Origin: Halolamina litorea
Lineage (GTDB): Archaea > Halobacteriota > Halobacteria > Halobacteriales > Haloferacaceae
Assembly (NCBI RefSeq): GCF_026616205.1
Contig: NZ_JANHGR010000002.1
Span: forward strand, 585,507 to 649,506
Length of the DNA: 64,000 bases
Direction: 5' to 3'
Part shown: positions 58,820 to 64,000 of the stretch, piece after piece
How positions within the stretch are numbered: position 1 is the stretch's first letter
Layout of the letters: every line of letters starts with the position of its first letter
Notes under the pieces: generated by a model
Told to the model about the DNA's origin: nothing
The model's input: only the letters and a program-made list of their open reading frames with translations
The model's database searches: none
Program-made: the position numbers and the translations under genes

Positions 58820-60745
58820 TCACTCAACCGACGGGTCGTCACCGACCTGATCGTCCGTCTCGTCGTCGGCCTCACCGGTGGCTTCGTTGTCGGCGCCCTC
58901 TCCATCCGTGTCCTTCCCAGCTGCCTCCTCTGCCGCGTCCGCCGAACCGACGACGGTCTCGTGGACGCGCACGCCCTTCTCGGCGAGGTGGCGCATCTGC
59001 CGGCGGGCGAACTCTTCCTCGCTCGTGCCGTGGGTGGCGAGGACAACGACCTCCGCGCGCCCGACCGGGCGCATCGTGCGACCCGCCCGCTGGGCGCCCT
59101 GGCGGCGGGACCCACCGAGGCCGGAGGCGACGACGGCGAGTTCGGCGTTGGGGAGGTCGATCCCCTCGTCGCCGACGCGGGAGACCACTAGCGCCTCGCG
59201 GTCGCCAGTGCGGAAGGACTCGAACAGGCGCTCCCGGCGGTGGTGGGGGGTCTCCCCCGAAACGAACGCGGCGTCGATGGCGTCGGCGACGGCGTCGCCC
59301 TGGTCGAGGTAGTCGACGAACACCAGCGCCTTGCCGTCGTGCTCGTCGAGGAGCCGCTCGATCTCTTCGACCTTACGGGGGTTGGTGCCCGCGAGGACGT
59401 GGCGCTCGCGGCCGTCGGCGTTGGCCCACTCGTTCTCGGCCATGTCGTCGTCCCACGGGAGGTAGCGGAGTTCGACCTCGGGTTCGGCGACGAAGCCGGC
59501 GTCGAACAGCGCCGACCAGTCGGTGCCGAGCGGTGGGCCGATGAGCGTGTAGATATCCGTCTCGTCGTCGCTCTCCCTGACGGGGGTGGCCGTGAGGCCG
59601 AGGCGGTGTTTGCTCTGCAGCGCCGCGGACTGGCGGAAGACGGGGGCCGGGACGTGGTGGGCCTCGTCGAAGACGATCAGCCCCCACTGGCGCTCGTCGA
59701 ACAGCTTGCGGTGGCGGTCCATGCCGGCGATCTGGTAGGTGGCGATGGTTATCGGCCGGAGCTCCTTCCGCCCGCCGTGGTACTCGCCGACGTTCTCCGG
59801 ATCGACGGTGGTGTGTCGCTCGATCTCCTCGCGCCACTGCCCGGCGAGTTCGCGGGAGGGGACGAGGATGAGCGTCTCGCCGCCGACCTCGGTGAGGGCG
59901 CCGAGGGCGGCGACGGTTTTGCCCGACCCCGGCGGGCCGACGAGGACGCCCGCCTGCTTCTCGAGGAAGCTGTCGACCCACGACTGTTGGTACTCCCGGA
60001 GGTCGGTCGTGAGGTCGGCGTCGATGGGGTCGCCGCTCTCGAGGTCACGCTCGTCGACGACGGGGTAGCCCGCCTCGTAGAGCGCGCGCTTGATCCCCGC
60101 GACGGCGTCCTCGTTGACCCACGCCTCGGTGTCGGAGATGGGCGCCCTGATCGCGTCCTCGTCGAGTTTCTCCATGGCGACGTTGCCCAGCAGGTCGTCG
60201 GTCGCCGCCGCGAGGACGACGTAGCCGTCCTCGTGGGTGTAGAGTCGGAAGCGGTTGGCGCGTTTCCACTGGCTCTCGACCCACTCCTCCAACCCCTCGT
60301 ACCGTCGCGGGAAGACGCCGCGCATCGAGAGGATCAGGTCAGCGACGCCGTCGAACGGCGCCGACCACACGTCCTCCGGGCGGATTCGGTAGAGGTAGCC
60401 TCTGGTCCCGGGTTCGGTCCCGGTCGTGTCGACGAGGTGGGCGAACTGTGAGAGGCGCGCCTGTGTGTACTGGGTCGGCCGGTCGACGACGATCTCGCGG
60501 CGCTCGGGGAAGACGACCACGCGCTCACGCGAGGCGAGTTCGCCCCATTCGGTCGGGTACCAAACGACGGGGTCGGTCTCGACGTCGACGCGTTCGAGCA
60601 GGCCGTCGGCGGCGAGCCGAGCCAGCGCCTCGTCGGCGTCGGCCTGAGAACTGTCTACGCGCCGGGCGAACTGGCCGGCCGTGAGGAGCGGCCGCCCCTC
60701 CGCCTCGACGGCGTCGTAGAACTCCGCGAGGGAGAGATCGGTCAT
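58820..60745 (-). CDS. XPB/Rad25-like DNA helicase
   Basis: The 641-residue protein has an N-terminal winged-helix-like part (LAEFYDAVEAEGRPLLTAGQFARRVDSSQADADEALARLAADGLLERV) and a damage-recognition-like region. SF2 helicase motifs follow: Q-motif LREYQQSWVDSFLEKQAGVLVGPPGSGKTVAALGAL (Walker A Lys276), DEAHH, SAT-like GLTATPVRES, and motif VI QRAGRTMRPVGRAEVVVL. This is the archaeal XPB-type family, with an acidic halophilic tail (EEAAGKDTDGEGADNEATGEADDETDDQVGDDPSVE). Repair-type DNA unwinding is expected. No Bax1 nuclease gene is adjacent. The ATG at 60745 starts the winged helix. Confidence 0.92.
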   Translation of the reverse strand: MTDLSLAEFYDAVEAEGRPLLTAGQFARRVDSSQADADEALARLAADGLLERVDVETDPVVWYPTEWGELASRERVVVFPERREIVVDRPTQYTQARLSQFAHLVDTTGTEPGTRGYLYRIRPEDVWSAPFDGVADLILSMRGVFPRRYEGLEEWVESQWKRANRFRLYTHEDGYVVLAAATDDLLGNVAMEKLDEDAIRAPISDTEAWVNEDAVAGIKRALYEAGYPVVDERDLESGDPIDADLTTDLREYQQSWVDSFLEKQAGVLVGPPGSGKTVAALGALTEVGGETLILVPSRELAGQWREEIERHTTVDPENVGEYHGGRKELRPITIATYQIAGMDRHRKLFDERQWGLIVFDEAHHVPAPVFRQSAALQSKHRLGLTATPVRESDDETDIYTLIGPPLGTDWSALFDAGFVAEPEVELRYLPWDDDMAENEWANADGRERHVLAGTNPRKVEEIERLLDEHDGKALVFVDYLDQGDAVADAIDAAFVSGETPHHRRERLFESFRTGDREALVVSRVGDEGIDLPNAELAVVASGLGGSRRQGAQRAGRTMRPVGRAEVVVLATHGTSEEEFARRQMRHLAEKGVRVHETVVGSADAAEEAAGKDTDGEGADNEATGEADDETDDQVGDDPSVE

Positions 60746-61026
60746 TACGAGCGGTTGGCGGTCCCGGGGAATACGGCTTGCGACCCGCGGCGTCGCCGGG
60801 CACGGCCCGACTGCCTGGCAGTCGCTCGACGCCGGAGCCCTACTCACCGCGAGCGGGGAAACGCTCTTGTCGGAACGGGGTGAGTTCGGAACGATGCTGC
60901 TCGTTCGTCGGTGAGCGTCGGTCGACTACCGGTTACGCGGGCGCCGTAGCCCCGCATACATCGCCGGGGTCGACGCCCATTTCTCCTCGATCGTGGAGCG
61001 CCCGCTCACTACCGACACCGTAGACG
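60746..61026. other. 281-bp divergent gap, no gene seen
   Basis: The gap separates the XPB-like and erythromycin-esterase-like genes. No clear TATA box or repeat stands out. Confidence 0.4.
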
Positions 61027-62325
61027 ATGACGAACGACACTACCGATACGACACGAACGGAATCGACTGACCAACCGACAACTGCGACGGTTCGCGCGGC
61101 CCTGCGCGCACACGCACACGAAGTCGGGACTCGTGGCCCAACAGCAGACTTCCCGCCGGGGTCGCTCCCCGATGCACTCGACGACGCATCAATCGTCGCG
61201 CTGGGGGAGGGGACTCACGGCACGCGGGAGTTCTTCCGGCTCAAACACCGGTTGCTTCGGTGGCTCGTGACCGAGGTCGGTGTCCGGACGTTCGCCATGG
61301 AGGCGAACGCTCCCGAGGCACGGCTGCTCGACGAGTACGTCACCCACGGGCGCGGGGACCCGAAAGCGGGGCTGGAAGGCCTCTACTTCTGGACGTGGCA
61401 GACCGAGGCGGTCCTCTCGTTGGTGGAGTGGCTCCGGACGTTCAACGAGGGGCGTCCCCTCGCCGACCGGGTTCGGTTCCGTGGGTTCGACGCGCAGTAC
61501 ACGCAGGGGGCCGTCGACGCGCTCCGAGAGCACTTCGGGGACGGCCTCCCGCCGACGGTGGCGAACGACCTCGAACTGGTCGCCGATGACGGGACGCGCC
61601 CCATGCAGGACGATCGGGTCGGGGAACGGATCGACGCCGCCGAACGTGTGACCCCGTGCGTACGCGAGTTGGATGACACGGACGAGCGCGTGCTCCGGTG
61701 GCTCCGAACTATCGAGCAGGCGACCACGTACAAACAGCGACTCCTCGACTGGCAATCGGGGGCGGACGACAGTGACGCCGAGCGGGCGGCGATGGAGGCG
61801 GTGATCCGCGTCCGGGACCGAGCGATGGCCGAGAACGTGGCGTGGATCGAGGGGCGAACGGACGGGCCGGTCGTCCTGTGGGCACACGACGCCCACGCGA
61901 ACCGCGACCGGCACTCGGTCCGTGGCTCTGGGGCCGCCGCGGCGTCGATGGGAAGCCACCTCGCCGACCGGTACGGCGACGACTACTACACGGTCGGGTT
62001 CGCGTTCGCCGGCGGTTCGTTCCAAGCGATCGACCGTACTGGCGCGGGCCGCGGGCTTCGTTCGTTCACGCTGAACGAACCCCTCCCGGGAACTGTCGAG
62101 AGGGTGCTCGACGATACGGGGGTGGGAACGGCGATGGTCGACCTGCGCGCCGGCGCTGTGGACTCTCGACTCGGTGATTGGCTCCTCAGGCCGCGAGAAC
62201 GATTCTCGCTGGGTGCGACCTACGATGGGGAACCGGACGGTTATCTGACGGCGTACCGATTCGCCGAAGCGTTCGACGCGCTCTGTTTCGTCCCGGAGAC
62301 GACCCGGGCGCGACCGCTGGGTTAG
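61027..62325 (+). CDS. Erythromycin esterase family protein
   Basis: The 432-residue protein has the EreA/EreB family signatures: DDASIVALGEGTHGTREFFRLKHRLLRWLVTEVGVRTFAMEANAPEARLLDEYV, FWTWQTEAVLSLVEWLRTFNEG, VRFRGFDAQYTQGAVDALREHF and VVLWAHDAHANRDRHSVRG. These contain the two His/Glu positions of the metal-independent esterase site (GEGTHG, HDAHAN). Bacterial members open macrolide lactones; archaeal members probably act on other lactones or esters, since haloarchaeal ribosomes are not targeted in the same way. The last 4 bp overlap the convergent zinc-ribbon gene. Confidence 0.9.
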   Translation: MTNDTTDTTRTESTDQPTTATVRAALRAHAHEVGTRGPTADFPPGSLPDALDDASIVALGEGTHGTREFFRLKHRLLRWLVTEVGVRTFAMEANAPEARLLDEYVTHGRGDPKAGLEGLYFWTWQTEAVLSLVEWLRTFNEGRPLADRVRFRGFDAQYTQGAVDALREHFGDGLPPTVANDLELVADDGTRPMQDDRVGERIDAAERVTPCVRELDDTDERVLRWLRTIEQATTYKQRLLDWQSGADDSDAERAAMEAVIRVRDRAMAENVAWIEGRTDGPVVLWAHDAHANRDRHSVRGSGAAAASMGSHLADRYGDDYYTVGFAFAGGSFQAIDRTGAGRGLRSFTLNEPLPGTVERVLDDTGVGTAMVDLRAGAVDSRLGDWLLRPRERFSLGATYDGEPDGYLTAYRFAEAFDALCFVPETTRARPLG

Positions 62326-62813
62326 CGGGAACAGTGCGCCCGGTCCAGTTCGCCCTTCGAACGGAAGCGACCGTGACAGTCCACACAGCGCAGGTACCCC
62401 TGCCCCGGATCGGTCACGAGGCTGTGGCCGCGCACGTAGAACGGCCGTGGCACGTCACGCGGGCGGATGTGCTCGGGGACGTGCTCGTCGGCGCGCTCCG
62501 AGAGCGTCGTGCGCAGGCGGATGGTCTCGATGTCCGTGCGGTCCCAGCGCTCGGACGCCTCGGCGGCGCCGATGTCGGCGATCTCGGTCCACGCCGTGAC
62601 GACGACGGGGGAGGCGGTCTCCGTGTCACAGACGACGACGACGAGCCGGACGCCCCCCTCGATGCGGGCGAACCGCCAACCGTCGCTCGTGTTCCATCGG
62701 AGTTGCCCCTCGCGGATCGCGGCGTCGATGCCGTCGATGGTGACGTAGCGTCCGGGCTGGGCCAGTCGCTCTCGGACGTGATCGGTTAGGGAGTACTGTC
62801 CCGGGTTCCGCAT
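62322..62813 (-). CDS. Haloarchaeal protein with C-terminal zinc ribbon
   Basis: The 163-residue protein has an alpha/beta N-terminal part (YSLTDHVRERLAQPGRYVTIDGIDAAIREGQLRWNTSDGWRFARIEGGVRLVVVVCDTETASPVVVTAWTEI). A C-terminal zinc ribbon-like element follows (LRCVDCHGRFRSKGELDRAHC). It may bind nucleic acid. The ATG at 62813 is used, but a TATA-like GCATAACC at 62951-62958 would fit a leaderless GTG start at 62930, adding 39 residues of Pro/Gly-rich sequence. Function is unknown. Confidence 0.75.
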   Translation of the reverse strand: MRNPGQYSLTDHVRERLAQPGRYVTIDGIDAAIREGQLRWNTSDGWRFARIEGGVRLVVVVCDTETASPVVVTAWTEIADIGAAEASERWDRTDIETIRLRTTLSERADEHVPEHIRPRDVPRPFYVRGHSLVTDPGQGYLRCVDCHGRFRSKGELDRAHCSR

Positions 62814-62989
62814 CGGCGGGTCTTCGGGCTTGCGCCGTGCCGCCTCGGGTGCCGCCCCCTCGACAGGTCGGTGCTCCGCACTCGGGCCCGGGCCGCCCCG
62901 GCCGGTCGGGCCGTGGTCACGGGATGCCACTACGCGCGGTTTCGCACCGGAGGGTTATGCCTCTTGTGCCGGTATGACACACTGCCGAG

Positions 62990-62995
62990 AAAAAA
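62990..62995 (-). terminator. T-run terminator of tbp
   Basis: A run of six T on the minus strand (AAAAAA on the plus) occurs 23 bp after the tbp stop, the usual archaeal termination signal. Confidence 0.4.
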
Positions 62996-63017
62996 TCGGG
63001 AAGGAGCGACCCGTGAT

Positions 63018-63578
63018 TCAGCTGAGGAGGCCGAGGCCCTCGATGCGCTCGACGATCTTCTCGACGGCTTCCTGTGCGTCCTCGGTCCGCTTCCCGCCCG
63101 TGATGACGATCTTCCCGGAGCCGAACAGGAGGATCACCACGTCGGGTTCGTCCATGCGGTAGACGAGACCCGGGAACTGCTCGGGCTCGTACTCCACGTC
63201 CTCGAGGCCGAGTCCGATGGCGAGGGCGTTGAGGTTGAGGTTGTGCCCCAGGTCCGCACTGGAGACGATGTTCTGGACGGTGATGTCGGGATCGTCCTCG
63301 ACCGGGATGGTGAGGTCTCGGAGCTTCTCGAAGATGATCCCCAACGCCTCGTGCACGTCGTCGATGCTCTTCGCGCCCGTGCACACGATCTTCCCCGAGC
63401 GGAAGATCAGGGCCGCCGCCTTCGGACTCTGGGTCCGGTAGACGAGCCCGGGGAAGTTGTCGGGGTTGAAGTCGGCGCCAGGAAGGTCCTCCGCCAACGC
63501 TTCGAGGTCGAGCTCCTGCCCGATGCCCGTCGATGCGACCACGTTCTGGATCTCAATGGAGTCTGCCGGCGAACTCAT
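63018..63578 (-). CDS. tbp: TATA-binding protein
   Basis: The 186-residue protein consists of two direct repeats of the TBP saddle: IEIQNVVASTGIGQELDLEALAEDLPGADFNPDNFPGLVYRTQSPKAAALIFRSGKIVCTGAKS and ITVQNIVSSADLGHNLNLNALAIGLGLEDVEYEPEQFPGLVYRMDEPDVVILLFGSGKIVITGGKR. The length and acidic nature are typical of haloarchaeal TBP. It nucleates transcription with TFB. Two TATA elements lie upstream (63606-63613 and 63621-63628), so transcription may begin at two points. Confidence 0.98.
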   Translation of the reverse strand: MSSPADSIEIQNVVASTGIGQELDLEALAEDLPGADFNPDNFPGLVYRTQSPKAAALIFRSGKIVCTGAKSIDDVHEALGIIFEKLRDLTIPVEDDPDITVQNIVSSADLGHNLNLNALAIGLGLEDVEYEPEQFPGLVYRMDEPDVVILLFGSGKIVITGGKRTEDAQEAVEKIVERIEGLGLLS

Positions 63579-63605
63579 CGTTCGTCCCTTGTTGCTCGCC
63601 CTGCC

Positions 63606-63628
63606 CTTATAAACAGTTCCCTTATATA
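63606..63628 (-). promoter_or_regulatory. Double TATA region of tbp
   Basis: TTTATAAG (63606-63613) and TATATAAG (63621-63628) on the minus strand are centred 31 and 46 bp before the tbp ATG. The first would give an almost leaderless mRNA; the second a leader of about 20 nt. Confidence 0.6.
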
Positions 63629-63721
63629 CCGCCCCGTGGGGGCGTCGATGGCCCCGGGCGTGGCTCGTGGGAACGAAAATCGCACGACAACGCGACTCAG
63701 GGGCGGATCGAAACATCAGGG

Positions 63722-63760
63722 TTAAGTAGTCGCCACCCATCGGATGTAATGCGAAGAACG
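63722..63760 (+). promoter_or_regulatory. First of two tandem stable-RNA-type promoters
   Basis: TTAAGTA (63722-63728) is followed 23 bp later by GCGAAGAACG (63751-63760), a start-site pattern similar to haloarchaeal rRNA promoters. CCACCCATCG lies between them and is shared with the second promoter. Confidence 0.5.
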
Positions 63761-63808
63761 CGCCGCGGCCCGGAACACTCCGGGACGGTGCGTGGGCCCG
63801 AATCGGTT

Positions 63809-63855
63809 CGATGGGTTTATCACCCATCGACCGAAACATACGGGTCCGAAGAAAG
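63809..63855 (+). promoter_or_regulatory. Second tandem promoter, with TATA inside an inverted repeat
   Basis: CGATGGGT (63809-63816) and ACCCATCG (63822-63829) form a perfect 8-bp inverted repeat around TTATC, the TATA-like core. CCGAAGAAAG (63846-63855) follows at the start-site distance and echoes the first promoter. Confidence 0.5.
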
Positions 63856-63913
63856 ATGAGGACGTCGCCCCCATGGTCCGCCACAGGACGGCATCTGATG
63901 CGAGCCTTGGTAG

Positions 63914-64000
63914 TTCGGTGACCCCCGGAGCGGCCGGCGATCACCGAACGGAAACCGATACATAGACCATGAACGGTAAGATCACGACGTGATCTTAACC
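63914..64000 (+). other. Structured leader of a transcript running off the right edge
   Basis: GTTCGGTGA (63914-63922) pairs with TCACCGAAC (63942-63950), and TAAGATCAC (63977-63985) pairs with GTGATCTTA (63989-63997) around GAC. The region downstream of the two promoters lacks a protein reading frame. It may be the leader of an rRNA operon or another stable RNA beyond the window. Confidence 0.4.

Noticed and set aside
62814..62930. N-terminal extension of the zinc-ribbon protein from a GTG at 62930
   Set aside because: The added residues are Pro/Gly/Ala-rich and unlike the conserved part. The TATA-like box at 62951-62958 keeps it possible, but the ATG at 62813 is simpler.
1..64000. Insertion sequences, integrases or attachment sites
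   Set aside because: No transposase or recombinase motif and no long terminal inverted repeats were recognised. A tRNA gene is present at 56197, but no direct repeat of its 3' end was noticed nearby.

Overview
The window is chromosomal DNA from an extremely halophilic archaeon (class Halobacteria). The evidence is a very GC-rich sequence, acidic proteomes (Asp/Glu-rich, few Lys), many leaderless TATA promoters 25-31 bp before start codons, Tat-type lipoproteins (RR then AGC), an archaeal proteasome beta subunit, TBP, an XPB-like helicase, an ATP-dependent DNA ligase and several small proteins of families I know only from haloarchaea. The genus cannot be fixed from the sequence. It is ordinary core chromosome with some accessory patches. 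No IS element, CRISPR array, integrase or rRNA gene is seen, but the right edge looks like the promoter/leader of a stable RNA.

Layout. 0-8 kb: a coiled-coil membrane protein cut by the left edge, a PiT phosphate transporter, the wreck of a metal ABC transporter (ZnuC/ZnuB type), acyl-CoA dehydrogenase, a DUF4382 lipoprotein, a voltage-sensor-like membrane protein, a DUF389 membrane protein and an ATP-grasp enzyme. 8-15 kb: spondin-domain Tat protein, saccharopine-dehydrogenase-like reductase, two overlapping small genes, a lone FAD flavoprotein, and a two-gene unit with a Tat lipoprotein and a C1q-like protein that has a tail-fibre-like N-terminus. 15-24 kb: amidohydrolase, a ThiF-like/YcaO fusion, the regulator TbsP, glyA, a PAS/GAF histidine kinase and folD (glyA and folD supply one-carbon metabolism). 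24-31 kb: stress protein, zinc-ribbon protein, DUF1028 protein, a candidate small RNA, PadR regulator, AI-2E family exporter, MgtC/DUF4010 membrane protein, and a class III aminotransferase with an inserted Cys cluster.

31-37 kb: an intact metal ABC operon (binding protein with a His-rich repeat, ATPase, permease; start/stop overlaps), aspS and mutY. 37-45 kb: P1B-4 type metal ATPase, cysteine hydrolase, YchF plus a coupled membrane protein, lipoprotein, bactofilin-like protein, RNase H-like nuclease. 45-52 kb: NAD-dependent epimerase lacking the usual catalytic Lys, winged-helix protein, metallo-hydrolase, DNA ligase, GCS2-family ligase, psmB. 52-56 kb: small haloarchaeal genes, SRPBCC protein, DUF422-like membrane protein, DMT exporter, tRNA-Tyr. 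56-64 kb: cytochrome P450, beta-propeller protein, XPB-like helicase, erythromycin-esterase-family protein, zinc-ribbon protein, tbp, then two tandem stable-RNA-type promoters pointing off the right edge.

The points most worth following are the candidate small RNA at about 26.9 kb, the orphan ThiF/YcaO fusion next to tbsP, the C1q-like/lipoprotein pair at 13.5-14.7 kb, the decayed duplicate of the metal transporter, the epimerase active-site change, and the structured leader at 63.7-64.0 kb.
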